A program made the position numbers and the translations under genes. The notes under the pieces are model-generated. The model was not told the DNA's origin and ran no database searches. It saw nothing but the letters and a program-made list of their open reading frames with translations. From Phytoactinopolyspora halophila (GTDB taxonomy: Bacteria > Actinomycetota > Actinomycetes > Jiangellales > Jiangellaceae), in assembly GCF_003287285.1 (NCBI RefSeq), contig NZ_QMIG01000003.1:124001-188000 (forward strand): a stretch of DNA of 64,000 bases. Reading direction: 5' to 3'. Positions 35,899 to 44,985 of this stretch are shown piece by piece; position 1 is the stretch's first letter, and each line of letters starts with the position of its first letter.

Positions 35899-38217
35899 TC
35901 AATCCCTCAGCTTTCCGGCTTTCCGGGCAAGCTCGTTCGCTGCCGCCTCGATGTCATCCTCTCCCAGCAGCACGTGATGTGCCGCCCGGCCGAGCGGGAC
36001 GAAACTGTCATAGCTGGCCACGCGCGTGACCGGGCCGGAGAAGCCCGCCTCCACGAGGGCCGTCACGACGCCTTCGCCGACACCGCCGGAGTGCCGGGTC
36101 TCGTCGGCGACGACGACGCGCCCGCTGGCCTGTGCCTCGCGGACGATGTCCTCCACCGGCAGCGGGGCTAGCCAGCGCAGGTCCACCACCCGGGCGGCGA
36201 CGCCCTGCTGCTCCAGCCGGCTCGCCACGCGCAGGCTCATGGGCACGCCGTTGCCAAACGTCACGATGGTCAGATCGGTGCCGTCGCCATGGACCCGGGC
36301 CCGGCCCACGGGCACGTGCGCACCGGTGTCCCGGGCCAGCCACGCGCCGTCGCCGTCGTCGTGCAGGTCGCGGGTGTGGTATAAGGCGATGGGTTCGAGA
36401 AATGCCGACACGGTGCCGTCGACGTCGGCCGCGGCAAGGCAGGTCCGCAGCATGCCCGCGGCGTCGTCGGCACGGGCCGGGCATGCCACCACGACGCCGG
36501 GAATGTCGCGCAGCACGCCGACGGCGTTGTCGTTGTGAAAGTGGCCTCCGAAGCCCTTCTGGTAAGCCAGCCCGGCGATGCGCACCACCATCGGGTTGCG
36601 GTACTGGGCCTGCGAGAAGAACGACAGCGACGCCGCCTCGCCACGCAGCTGATCTTCGGCGTTGTGCAGGTATGCGAGGTACTGGATCTCGGGGACCGGC
36701 AACAGCCCGGCCAGACCGGCCCCCAGGCCCAGGCCGAGAATGGACTGCTCGTCCAGGAGCGTGTCGAAGACGCGGGCCGCGCCGAACCGGCGTTGCAGGC
36801 CGCGGGTCACGCCGTAGACGCCGCCCTTGCGCCCCACGTCCTCGCCGAAAAGGATGACCTTGCGCTCCTGTTCGAGCGCACTGGCAAGGGTCGCGTTGAT
36901 CGCCTCGGCCAGGGTGCGCTCGGGTTGTCCCGCCTCATGAGCGGTACTGCCGGCGCCGGACCCGTACTCGCCGGTGCCGGAAGTGCCGATCGGGAGGCCG
37001 GCCAGCTCGACGGCGCGGGCCGCGACGCGCTCGGGCGTGCGCGGCGCCTGCGGAGCCATCACCTCGGCCGCCGAGGCGAGCGTGCGCACCTCGCCGAGCC
37101 CGGCCAGCGTGGTATCCACCACGGCGCGCCGGTCACGGTAGCGCCGTACCAGCTCGTCTCCGGGAACGCCCCGCTCGGCAAGCAGGCGTGCCGTGCCGAG
37201 GATCGGGTCCCGGGCGTAGTCGGCCGCGACCTGGGAGGGGGTGCGGTAGCTGATCTCCGCGTCGCTGCCGGCGTGCCCGCCGAAGCGCACCGTTCGCAAG
37301 TGCAAGAAGGCCGGCTGCCGGGTATTGCGGACGTGCGCGGCAGCGTCGGAGGCGGCCTGCATGGTGGCTGCAACGTCCGCGCCGTCGGCTTCCAGGTACC
37401 GCAGGTTCGGCCGGTTCCCGTAGGCGGCCTCGATCCAGCCGTCGGGTGTGGGCACGGAGATCCCGTACCCGTTGTCCTCGCACACGAACAGGACTGGCAC
37501 GGGCAGGCCCCGGAACGCGGTGTTGATGGCCGCATTGATGGCGCCCGCGGCCGTGGAGTGGTTCACCGACGCGTCACCGAACGAGCACACCACCAGGGCA
37601 TCGGCCGGCCATTCGGCAGGCGAAACGGCAGGCGAGGTACCCGGCGAGCTATTCGGCGAGCCGGCATGCGAGCCGGCGGGCGAGACACCTGGCTGACGAT
37701 CCGCGGCACCGAGCCGCCGGGCCCGATGCAGGGATAGGGCGAGCCCGACGGCCCGGGGCAGGTGGGAGGCGATGGTCGAGGTCTGCGGGATGACCGAGAG
37801 CGCGGCGTTGCCGAAGACCTTGTGCCGCCCGCCGGCTATCGGCTCGCCGGTGGCGCACATCAGCCCTTGCAGGACGTCCCGGACCGGCGTCGTCCCCTCG
37901 ACCTGCGCTGCCCGGGCGAGGTAGAAGGCGCCGGAGCGATAGTGCAGCAGCGCCGGGTCGCTGGGACGCAGCGCCTCGGCGACGAGGGCGTTGCTCTCGT
38001 GCCCGGACGATCCGATGGTGTAGAAGCCGCGCCCGGCCGCCTGCAACTCCCGGGCCACCGCATCCAGGTGGCGGCTGGTGGCCTGCGCGTCGAAGATCCG
38101 CCAGAGGACGTCGGCATCGAGCTGCGACGCCGGCGACACCGGCCGCTCTGGCAGGGCCGTGCCGTTTCCCGCCAGAGCGGCCAGCGCCTCGACGAGCGCG
38201 GTCTCGTGGTCGCTCAC
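35899..38217 (-). CDS. Fused alpha-beta E1 of a 2-oxoacid dehydrogenase complex
   Basis: This is a 772-residue thiamine-diphosphate enzyme joining E1-alpha and E1-beta of the branched-chain/pyruvate type. The alpha half contains SSGHESNALVAEALRPSD, CEDNGYGIS and the TPP motif GDASVNHSTAAGAIN. The beta half starts near residue 440 (TLAEAINATLASALEQ) with ILFGEDVGRKGGVYGVTRGL. A run of seven four-residue units (SPxG-like) is inserted just before the TPP motif. The GTG start overlaps the ALDH stop. Given its position before glutaryl-CoA dehydrogenase, 2-oxoadipate is the likely substrate rather than branched-chain acids. No E2 or E3 gene is nearby. Confidence 0.85.
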   Translation of the reverse strand: MSDHETALVEALAALAGNGTALPERPVSPASQLDADVLWRIFDAQATSRHLDAVARELQAAGRGFYTIGSSGHESNALVAEALRPSDPALLHYRSGAFYLARAAQVEGTTPVRDVLQGLMCATGEPIAGGRHKVFGNAALSVIPQTSTIASHLPRAVGLALSLHRARRLGAADRQPGVSPAGSHAGSPNSSPGTSPAVSPAEWPADALVVCSFGDASVNHSTAAGAINAAINTAFRGLPVPVLFVCEDNGYGISVPTPDGWIEAAYGNRPNLRYLEADGADVAATMQAASDAAAHVRNTRQPAFLHLRTVRFGGHAGSDAEISYRTPSQVAADYARDPILGTARLLAERGVPGDELVRRYRDRRAVVDTTLAGLGEVRTLASAAEVMAPQAPRTPERVAARAVELAGLPIGTSGTGEYGSGAGSTAHEAGQPERTLAEAINATLASALEQERKVILFGEDVGRKGGVYGVTRGLQRRFGAARVFDTLLDEQSILGLGLGAGLAGLLPVPEIQYLAYLHNAEDQLRGEAASLSFFSQAQYRNPMVVRIAGLAYQKGFGGHFHNDNAVGVLRDIPGVVVACPARADDAAGMLRTCLAAADVDGTVSAFLEPIALYHTRDLHDDGDGAWLARDTGAHVPVGRARVHGDGTDLTIVTFGNGVPMSLRVASRLEQQGVAARVVDLRWLAPLPVEDIVREAQASGRVVVADETRHSGGVGEGVVTALVEAGFSGPVTRVASYDSFVPLGRAAHHVLLGEDDIEAAANELARKAGKLRD
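37606..37689 (-). repeat. In-frame 12-bp minisatellite within the E1 gene
   Basis: Seven units of 12 bp encode GVSP-AGSH-AGSP-NSSP-GTSP-AVSP-AEWP in the alpha half of E1. The units are diverged in sequence but keep the 4-residue period and a Ser-Pro ending in most units. Confidence 0.75.
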
Positions 38218-39767
38218 GGCGTGCTGAGCCGGAACTCGGTGTCGGGCACCAGCTCGGCCACGTCCATCTGAGCCTTCTGCAGCTTGCCGGAGTAATCCCA
38301 GTTCATCGACTGCCAGCGGGTGAACTGGTCGATCACCCACAGCCCGGACAGGCGCGAACCGTTGCCGGACTTGCCGTTGCCACCGAACGGCAAGTGCACC
38401 TCGGCCCCGGATGTCGAGTTGTTGACGCTGACCATGCCGGCCCCGATGCGCTCGCGGAAGGCGAGGGCATCGGCCGGATCGCTGGTGTAGATGGACGCGG
38501 ACAGGCCGTAGCCGGGCGCGTTGGCCAGCTCGATGGCCTCGTCGAAGTCACGATACGTGGTGACACCGACGATCGGCCCGAACGTTTCCTGGTCGAAGAG
38601 GCGATCGCCCGGGCGGACGCCGTCGACGATGACCGGGTGATAGTACAGGCCCTCCGCGGCCTCGCCCGCGAATCCGTCCCGCGGCTGCTCGGAGGTGATC
38701 CGTCCCGGCGTGCCGTACCGGGTGTGGTGCGGCTCGATCCAGCCGAGGAACTCCTCGTAGCGCCGGGCGAACTTCTCGTCCAGCATCGGTCCCATCAGGA
38801 CGTCGCCGGTGGGGTCGCCGATCGTGGCGCTCTCGACGGCGGCGGTGAAGCGCTCGAGGAATTCGGCGTGCCGGGACTCGTGCGCGATGGCGGTGCCCAG
38901 CGACGTGCACCGCTGCCCGCCGGTGCCGAATCCGGAGAACAGCGCGCCCTCGACGGCGAGGTCGAGATCGGCGCTGGGCGTGACCACGAGCGGGTTCTTG
39001 CCACCGAGTTCGAGGCAGGCGGTCTGCAGGTGCCGGCCGGTGAGCGCGCCGATCTCGCGGCCGACCTCGGGCGAACCGGTGAATCCGACCTTGTCGACCG
39101 TTCCGGCACCCAGGGCCTGCTCCAGGCCGGCCTGGGCGTCGGCGCCCTCGGCGTAGACAACGTTGAACACTCCGGGCGGCAGGCCACCACCCCGGACGAA
39201 GAGCTCGTGGAAGGCGCGCGAGACGGCGGCCGAATACTCGGCCGGCTTCCAGACCACCGTGTTCCCGCACAGCAGCGCCGGCACGATGTACCACGACGGA
39301 ACGGCGACGGGGAAGTTTCCGGCCGTGATCACCGCGGCGGTACCGACCGGGTTGCGGAAGGTGAACAGCTGCTTGTCGGGCATCTCGCTGGGAACGGTCT
39401 GCCCGTACAGGCGCCGGCCTTCGCCGAGGAAGACGTCGCAAGTATCGACGACCTCGCGCACCTCGCCGAGCGCCTCGACGTAGGGCTTGCCGATCTCCCG
39501 GGTAACCAGCGCGGCGAGGCGTTCCGCGTTGGATTCGACGAGCCGGCCGATGTGGGCGATGGCCCGGCCACGCACGGGGGCCGGGACGGCGGCCCAGCCG
39601 GGTTGGGCACGCTTGGCCGACGCTGCGGCGTCGGCGAACGTCTGCGCCTGGGCGAGCGAGATCTCCGCGACCGTGTCGTCGAGATGCGCCGGGTTCGGGC
39701 TGGTGATGGTACGGGTGCCCTCCACGGGCTTGCCGTCGATGATGGAGGTCACGAGCTTGTCGGTCAT
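38214..39767 (-). CDS. Aldehyde dehydrogenase, probable aminoadipate-semialdehyde dehydrogenase
   Basis: This is a 517-residue NAD(P)-dependent aldehyde dehydrogenase. The catalytic Cys lies in FGTGGQRCTSLGTA, the general-base Glu in CLELGGKNPLVV, and the coenzyme loop in GFTGSPEVGREIG. It begins 13 bp after lat with an AGGAG site, and overlaps E1 by 4 bases. Lat converts lysine to 2-aminoadipate 6-semialdehyde, so this enzyme most likely oxidises that product (or its ring form piperideine-6-carboxylate) to 2-aminoadipate. Confidence 0.88.
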   Translation of the reverse strand: MTDKLVTSIIDGKPVEGTRTITSPNPAHLDDTVAEISLAQAQTFADAAASAKRAQPGWAAVPAPVRGRAIAHIGRLVESNAERLAALVTREIGKPYVEALGEVREVVDTCDVFLGEGRRLYGQTVPSEMPDKQLFTFRNPVGTAAVITAGNFPVAVPSWYIVPALLCGNTVVWKPAEYSAAVSRAFHELFVRGGGLPPGVFNVVYAEGADAQAGLEQALGAGTVDKVGFTGSPEVGREIGALTGRHLQTACLELGGKNPLVVTPSADLDLAVEGALFSGFGTGGQRCTSLGTAIAHESRHAEFLERFTAAVESATIGDPTGDVLMGPMLDEKFARRYEEFLGWIEPHHTRYGTPGRITSEQPRDGFAGEAAEGLYYHPVIVDGVRPGDRLFDQETFGPIVGVTTYRDFDEAIELANAPGYGLSASIYTSDPADALAFRERIGAGMVSVNNSTSGAEVHLPFGGNGKSGNGSRLSGLWVIDQFTRWQSMNWDYSGKLQKAQMDVAELVPDTEFRLSTP

Positions 39768-39780
39768 GGCGGAACTCCTC

Positions 39781-41121
39781 TTACGACGTCTGGCGGGCCA
39801 CGGCCCGGCTGAACGCGGCCACGGCGTGGTCGATCTCATCATGGGTCACGGACAGTGCCGGGCGGAAGCGGACCGCGTGCGGACCGCTCGGCAAGACGAT
39901 CAAATGTTCCGTCTCGCGCATGTCCGCGATCACGGCATCCCGGGTGGCGCGGTCGGGCAGGTCGGCGGCGAGCATGAGGCCGCGTCCGCGGACGTTGCCG
40001 ATCACGCCGGGTTCGGCTGCGCTGGCCGCCTTCGTCAGCGCGGTGAGGAAGTATTCGCCCTTGGGGCCCACGCTCTCGATGACGGCGTCCCGCTCGATGA
40101 TCTCGAGGAGTCGGCGGGAGCGCACCATGTCCACCAGGCCACCTCCCCACGTGGAGTTGATCCGGCCGGAGACGGCGAACACGTTGTCGGCCACCTCGTC
40201 GATACGTCCTCCCGCCATGATCCCACCGACCTGGGCCTTCTTGGCGAACGCGACGATGTCGGGGGAGAGGCCGAACTGCTGGTAGGCCCACGGCGTGCCG
40301 GTGAGGCCGACACCGGTCTGCACCTCGTCGACGATGAACAGCGCGTCGTGCTCGTGGGCGAGATCCTGCATGGCTCGCAAGAACTCGGGCCGCATGTGGT
40401 TGTCGCCGCCCTCGCCCTGGATGGGCTCGCAGATGAACGCGGCGATGTCGTGCGGGTGGGCGGCGAAGGCCGCACGCGCCTGGCTCAGCGCGCGCTCCTC
40501 GGCGGCCATGACGTCGTCGAGGTGTTCGGCCAGCGGGAAACGGATGGCGGGGACGTCGATGCGGGGCCAGTCGAACGCCGGGAACCGTGCCGTCTTGCCG
40601 GGCTCGGTGTTTGTCAGCGACATGGTGTAGCCGCTGCGGCCGTGAAACGCCCGCGTGAGGTGCAAGATGCGACCACCCAGTTCCGGGTCGCGGCCGGCGG
40701 CCTCGTTGTGCCGGCTCTTCCAGTCGAAGGCGGCCTTGAGCGCGTTCTCGACGGCGAGTGCCCCGCCTTCGACGAAGAACAGGTGGGGGAGCGCGGCGTC
40801 ACCGAGCACCCGGGTGAACGTCTTGGTGAACTCCGCGAGGTGGGTGGTGTAGACATCGGAGTTGGCGGGCTTGTTGGCCGCGAGCTCGCCGAGCTGCGCC
40901 ATGAAATCGGGATCGTCGACGATTCCCGGCGGGTTGCATCCCAGCGGCGCCGAGGCGAAGAAGGTGTACATGTCCAGGTAGCGCGTGCCATCTCGCGCGT
41001 CCACCAACCAGCTGCCACTGCTGGCCTTGGTGTCCAGCACCAGCTTGAACCCGTCGGTGAGCAGATGCTCGCTCAATACGGTGTGGACCTTCTCGGCCGG
41101 GACACTCGACTCCGCAATCAT
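39781..41121 (-). CDS. lat: L-lysine 6-transaminase
   Basis: This 446-residue class III PLP aminotransferase moves the epsilon amino group of lysine to 2-oxoglutarate. It is very close to mycobacterial Lat (Rv3290c): PHLFFVEGGALAVENALKAA, FDWKSRHN, AFHGRSGYTMSLTNT, FICEPIQGEGGD and the PLP lysine in DIVAFAKKAQVGG. The ATG at 41121 has AGGAGG upstream, replacing a start 11 codons earlier. It is the first gene of the leftward operon lat, aldehyde dehydrogenase, E1, glutaryl-CoA dehydrogenase. Confidence 0.95.
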   Translation of the reverse strand: MIAESSVPAEKVHTVLSEHLLTDGFKLVLDTKASSGSWLVDARDGTRYLDMYTFFASAPLGCNPPGIVDDPDFMAQLGELAANKPANSDVYTTHLAEFTKTFTRVLGDAALPHLFFVEGGALAVENALKAAFDWKSRHNEAAGRDPELGGRILHLTRAFHGRSGYTMSLTNTEPGKTARFPAFDWPRIDVPAIRFPLAEHLDDVMAAEERALSQARAAFAAHPHDIAAFICEPIQGEGGDNHMRPEFLRAMQDLAHEHDALFIVDEVQTGVGLTGTPWAYQQFGLSPDIVAFAKKAQVGGIMAGGRIDEVADNVFAVSGRINSTWGGGLVDMVRSRRLLEIIERDAVIESVGPKGEYFLTALTKAASAAEPGVIGNVRGRGLMLAADLPDRATRDAVIADMRETEHLIVLPSGPHAVRFRPALSVTHDEIDHAVAAFSRAVARQTS

Positions 41122-41193
41122 GCGTTGACCTCCTCGACTGGCGACCGGAAGCACGTCGAGGCGGAAGGATCTTCCCGCACGAGCGCTTCATGA

Positions 41194-41206
41194 CGTAAGT
41201 CTTACG
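41194..41206. promoter_or_regulatory. Palindrome upstream of lat, possible operator
   Basis: CGTAAG-T-CTTACG is a perfect 6-bp dyad, 73 bp upstream of the lat start. It is a candidate binding site for the Lrp/AsnC-family regulator, but no second copy was found in the window. Confidence 0.35.
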
Positions 41207-41445
41207 GTATCAGCTCGATATTTCGGGAAGAAGTTACGAGTCGGTCTCATTGCGATGGAGAAGTTTGTGGTCGTCACGCCACTCGGGTGATCACGCCATG
41301 CCGCGTTGGTCATCAACGATCATTCACAGTGACATGTGACACGTGCGCCGTCGTCGACGATCACGCCAGCAGGACCGTGCTCTCGGGACGTGCGATCCGG
41401 ACCGGGGAGAGTCAGGGGCGCTTTCCGGGCGAGCCGAGTGTTGCG

Positions 41446-41451
41446 TAGCCT
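41446..41451 (+). promoter_or_regulatory. -10 element, leaderless flavin oxidase gene
   Basis: TAGCCT ends 7 nt before the ATG at 41459. Confidence 0.5.
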
Positions 41452-41458
41452 GCCGTTC

Positions 41459-42664
41459 ATGCAGCACTACGAGGTGATCGTCGTCGGTCTCGGCGCCATG
41501 GGCAGCGCCACCACATACCACCTGGCGCGCGCGGGTGCCCGGACCTTGGGCATCGACCAGTTCGCACCGCCGCACACCCTGGGATCGACGCATGGCGATA
41601 CCCGGATCACCCGCCAGGCGGTCGGGGAGGGCGACGCCTACGTGCAGCCCGTGCTGCGCAGTCACGAGCTGTGGCGCGAGCTCGAAGCCGAGGCCGACGT
41701 CTCGCTCTTCGACCAGGTGGGTGGCCTGATCCTGGCGCCCGCCTCGGGCGGGCCGGCGATGCACGGCGCCGAGGACTTCTTCGCCGCGACCCTCAAACTC
41801 GCCCAGCGCCACCGCATCGACCACGAGGTCCTTCCTGCCGCCGAACTCGCCCGGCGGTTCCCGCAGTTCCGGCTCGGCGACGAACCCAAGGCCGCCGACG
41901 TGGTGGGCTACTACGAACCCGGCGCCGGTGTGGTCCGCGCCGAAGCAGCCGTTCAGGTGCAGCTCGACCTGGCCGAACGCCGCGGCGCCCACGTTAGCCG
42001 CGAGGAGCAGGTGCTCGACGTCACGCCGTCGCCGACGGGCGTAACCGTGACGACAGACCGCGGCAGCTACGGCGCCGACACGGTGGTCCTCTCCGCCGGG
42101 CCGTGGATCCGCGAGCTGGTCGAACCCGAGATCGGCGAACTCTTCACGGTGCACCGGCAACTCATGTCCTGGTTCACGCTCGACCGTGCCGCGCAGACGG
42201 CCGGCACGTTCGAGCCCGGCCGATGCCCGGTGTTCATCTGGCAGTTCGGCACCACGGAGGAGGACGTCTTCTACGGGATTCCCGCTGTCGACGGCCCGTC
42301 CGGCGGCGTCAAGATCGGTACCGAGGGCTACGGCGCGACCACCGATCCGCACCGCGTCGAGCGCGCGGTCGATCCCACCGAGCCCGCAGAGACGTTCGAA
42401 CGCTGCCTGCGCGGCCGCGTGCCGGCGCTCCAGCCGGCGGCGCTACGCAGCGTGACATGCCTGTACACGGTCTCGCCGGATTCGGGCTTCGTGATCGACC
42501 GCCATCCCGAGCACGACAGGCTGATCATCGCCTCGCCGTGCTCGGGACACGGCTTCAAGCACTCTCCAGCGATCGGTGAGTCGCTGGCGGAGCTCGCCAC
42601 CACCGGAACCAGCACGCTCGACACGAGCCCGTTCAGGCTTTCCCGCTTCGCCGCGCCAAGCTGA
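41459..42664 (+). CDS. Monomeric sarcosine oxidase-family flavoenzyme (possible L-pipecolate oxidase)
   Basis: This is a 401-residue amine oxidase with covalent FAD. The Rossmann motif is VIVVGLGAMGSATTYHLA. The Cys that links FAD in monomeric sarcosine oxidase is present in VTCLYTVSPDSGFVIDRHP, and SGHGFKHSPAIGE closes the FAD site. The family includes sarcosine, N-methyltryptophan and L-pipecolate oxidases, which cannot be told apart by motif. Its divergent position beside the lysine operon favours L-pipecolate, because pipecolate oxidation yields piperideine-6-carboxylate, the cyclic form of the Lat product. Confidence 0.85.
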   Translation: MQHYEVIVVGLGAMGSATTYHLARAGARTLGIDQFAPPHTLGSTHGDTRITRQAVGEGDAYVQPVLRSHELWRELEAEADVSLFDQVGGLILAPASGGPAMHGAEDFFAATLKLAQRHRIDHEVLPAAELARRFPQFRLGDEPKAADVVGYYEPGAGVVRAEAAVQVQLDLAERRGAHVSREEQVLDVTPSPTGVTVTTDRGSYGADTVVLSAGPWIRELVEPEIGELFTVHRQLMSWFTLDRAAQTAGTFEPGRCPVFIWQFGTTEEDVFYGIPAVDGPSGGVKIGTEGYGATTDPHRVERAVDPTEPAETFERCLRGRVPALQPAALRSVTCLYTVSPDSGFVIDRHPEHDRLIIASPCSGHGFKHSPAIGESLAELATTGTSTLDTSPFRLSRFAAPS

Positions 42665-42715
42665 CCCGTCCCGCCGGCCGGCCAGAACCGGGCAGTGCCA
42701 GCCGAGTGGATCCGG

Positions 42716-43879
42716 TCAGCGCCAGATCCGGAAGAACTCGCGCAGGTCCGCGACGAGCAGGTCGGGCACCTGATGCGCCGAGTAATGCCCGCCGGTGTCG
42801 TAGGTGTGCCACTGGACGATGTTGTGGTGGTCCCGCTCGGCGAACCGGCGCATCGACACGAAATCGTCGGCGAAACCGGCCAGCCCGAGCGGGAAGGTCG
42901 TGGGCTCGGAACCGTCGGCACCGGCATGCCGATCTTCGTAATAGAGCCGCGCCGAGGACGCCGCCGTGTTAGTCAGCCAGTAGATCGTCACGTTGGTGAG
43001 CAGGAAGTCGTCGCTGACCGCACCCGCGCCGAACAGCTGCGCGTTCCACGCCAGCTGACCCGCTGGCGAATCGGCCAGGGCGTGCGCCAGGGTCTGCGGC
43101 TGGCTGGACTGTAGCTGGTTGAACGCGCCCATCGTTTCCCAGAACCATTGCAGGTGGGCCAGGCCCGCCTGCTCCTCGTCGGACAACCCGTCCATCTCGG
43201 CCGGATCGCCCGACGGGAACGAGAAGATCTGGGTGACGTGCACGCCCGCGATCGAATCTCCGGCGATCCGGCCGACGCACGGAGAGATGATGGAGCCGGC
43301 ATCGTTGCCATGGACGCCGTAACGTCCGTAGCCGAGCCGCCGCATCAGCTCAGCCCACGCCGCGGCGATGCGTTTGCTGTCCCAGCCCTTCTCCGTCGTC
43401 GGTCCGGAGAACGCGAAGCCGGGCAGCGAGGGGATGACCAGGTGAAATGCCGTGGACGGGTTGCCGCCGAATGCCCGCGGATCGGTGAGTGGCTCGATGA
43501 CATCCAGAAACTCGACGATCGAGCCCGGCCAGCCGTGAGTGAGCAGGAGCGGGAACGCGTCCGGCTCGGGGGAACGGACGTGCAGGAAGTGGATGTTCTG
43601 GCCGTCGATCTCCGTCGTGAATTGCGGGTACGCGTTGAGCCGTGCCTCCCACGCCCGCCAGTCGTAACCATCACGCCAGTACTCGGCCAACCTGCGTACG
43701 TGATCGATCGGCACGCCGTAGTCCCACCCGGCGCCGGGGAGCTCCTGGGTGAATCGCGTGCGGTTCAGGCGCTCGTGCAGATCGTCGAGATCGGACTGGG
43801 GAATGGCGATGGTGAACGGGTGGATCTGGGCGGACGGGGTCTCGTGGGTGGCGCCGGTAGCGCTCGCCGTGTTGGTCAT
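42716..43879 (-). CDS. Epoxide hydrolase (EHN-domain alpha/beta hydrolase)
   Basis: This 387-residue hydrolase has the N-terminal EHN domain (PFTIAIPQSDLDDLHERLNRTRF) typical of microsomal-type epoxide hydrolases. The alpha/beta fold follows, with an oxyanion HGWPGS, the nucleophile Asp in GVHGNDAGS and the catalytic His in TGGHYSAHQVPDLL. Two Tyr near the lid probably activate the epoxide. The ATG at 43879 is set by a leaderless -10. It is divergent from a WYL regulator, which may control it. The substrate is unknown. Confidence 0.9.
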   Translation of the reverse strand: MTNTASATGATHETPSAQIHPFTIAIPQSDLDDLHERLNRTRFTQELPGAGWDYGVPIDHVRRLAEYWRDGYDWRAWEARLNAYPQFTTEIDGQNIHFLHVRSPEPDAFPLLLTHGWPGSIVEFLDVIEPLTDPRAFGGNPSTAFHLVIPSLPGFAFSGPTTEKGWDSKRIAAAWAELMRRLGYGRYGVHGNDAGSIISPCVGRIAGDSIAGVHVTQIFSFPSGDPAEMDGLSDEEQAGLAHLQWFWETMGAFNQLQSSQPQTLAHALADSPAGQLAWNAQLFGAGAVSDDFLLTNVTIYWLTNTAASSARLYYEDRHAGADGSEPTTFPLGLAGFADDFVSMRRFAERDHHNIVQWHTYDTGGHYSAHQVPDLLVADLREFFRIWR

Positions 43880-43886
43880 GACAGGC

Positions 43887-43892
43887 ATGCTA
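43887..43892 (-). promoter_or_regulatory. -10 element, leaderless epoxide hydrolase gene
   Basis: TAGCAT on the minus strand ends 7 nt before the ATG at 43879. Confidence 0.5.
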
Positions 43893-43941
43893 GGGAGAAT
43901 TGCGGAAGACTTTCTTCCTTGATTGCTGCCATTCTTGACGA

Positions 43942-44985
43942 ATGCTGGAAACGTCGGCGCGGCTCCTGCGGCTGCTCTCCTTGCTCCAGGTCCGGCGAGA
44001 ATGGTCGGGCACCGAACTCGCCGCTCGCCTGGACGTCAGCACCCGCACGATCCGCAATGACATCGACAAGCTGCGTGCGCTGGGATATCCCGTCGACGCG
44101 ACGCCAGGCGTCCACGGTGGTTACCGGCTGGGAGCCGGTGCCGAGCTACCGCCGCTGCTGCTCGACGACGACGAGGCCGTCGCCGTCGCCTTAGGCCTGC
44201 GCACCGCGGCGACCGGTGCCGTGGAAGGGATCGAGGAATCGTCGGTGCGTGCCCTGGCCAAGCTCGAACAGGTGCTGCCGCACCGCCTACGGCGGCGCGT
44301 CGCAGCGCTGCAGGATTACACGATGTCGGTGCCGTTCGACGCTCCGGCTCCCGCCGTGGATGCCGCCATCGTGACCGTGCTCGCGGCGGCCTGTCGTGAC
44401 CGTGAACGGGTGCGCTTCGCCTATCGCAGCCACGATGGCACCGAGACGAGACGGGCAGTGGAGCCACACCGCCTGGTGCGCTGGGGTCGTCGCTGGTTCC
44501 TCGTTGCGTGGGACCGCCATCGACGGGACTGGCGCACGTTTCGCATCGACCGGATCCGCGAGTGCGTGCCCGTGGGTGCTCGGTTCGGCGACCGCGAGCC
44601 ACCCGCGGCCGATCTCACCGCCTACGTGGCCCGGCAGGTATCGGTAGCGCCCCGCACCCACCAGGCCAGGATTCTGCTACACGGCTCGTTCGAACGACTT
44701 CGCGAGCGCATTCCCGCGGCGGCCGGAACGCTCGTGGATATCGACGGTCGTGCGTGCGTTCTCAATACGAGCGCGAATTCACTGAATGAGATCGCCGTTA
44801 ATATCAGCATGATTGGTGTGGATTTCGACATCATCGAACCCGCAGAATTGATCACACACGTTCGCGATCTCGCCGAACGGTATGCGCGTGCCGCGTCCGC
44901 TGGTGACTCGGCGTCACCGTCACACCCAGTGACGATGCCGAACAGAAGGCGAAGTGACGATGGTCATGACAAGGCTCATGACTAG
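43942..44985 (+). CDS. WYL-domain DeoR-like transcriptional regulator
   Basis: This is a 347-residue regulator with an N-terminal winged helix (MLETSARLLRLLSLLQ ... TELAARLDVSTRTIRNDIDKLRALGYPV), a middle WYL domain (RVRFAYRSHDG ... VEPHRLVRWGRRWFLVAWDRHRRDWRTFRIDRI) and a C-terminal WCX part. It is a distant paralogue of PafB and PafC. It lies divergent from the epoxide hydrolase gene with a 62-bp gap, so it likely controls that gene. The ligand is unknown. The 3' codons become less GC-rich (44760-44860) than the rest of the window. Confidence 0.9.
   Translation: MLETSARLLRLLSLLQVRREWSGTELAARLDVSTRTIRNDIDKLRALGYPVDATPGVHGGYRLGAGAELPPLLLDDDEAVAVALGLRTAATGAVEGIEESSVRALAKLEQVLPHRLRRRVAALQDYTMSVPFDAPAPAVDAAIVTVLAAACRDRERVRFAYRSHDGTETRRAVEPHRLVRWGRRWFLVAWDRHRRDWRTFRIDRIRECVPVGARFGDREPPAADLTAYVARQVSVAPRTHQARILLHGSFERLRERIPAAAGTLVDIDGRACVLNTSANSLNEIAVNISMIGVDFDIIEPAELITHVRDLAERYARAASAGDSASPSHPVTMPNRRRSDDGHDKAHD

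Larger units (their letters stand above)
41122..41458. other. Divergent regulatory region between lat and the flavin oxidase
   Basis: This 337-bp region has no gene. It contains the palindrome CGTAAGTCTTACG at 41194-41206, an AT-richer stretch at 41206-41260 likely holding the lat promoter, and TAGCCT just before the oxidase start. Several GATCACGCC words (41290-41370) recur without a regular period. Confidence 0.55.

Noticed and set aside
35899-38217. Branched-chain 2-oxoacid dehydrogenase as the plain reading of the E1 gene
   Set aside because: The family fits, but there is no E2/E3 or branched-chain gene nearby, and the operon is lysine-specific; 2-oxoadipate is the better working call.
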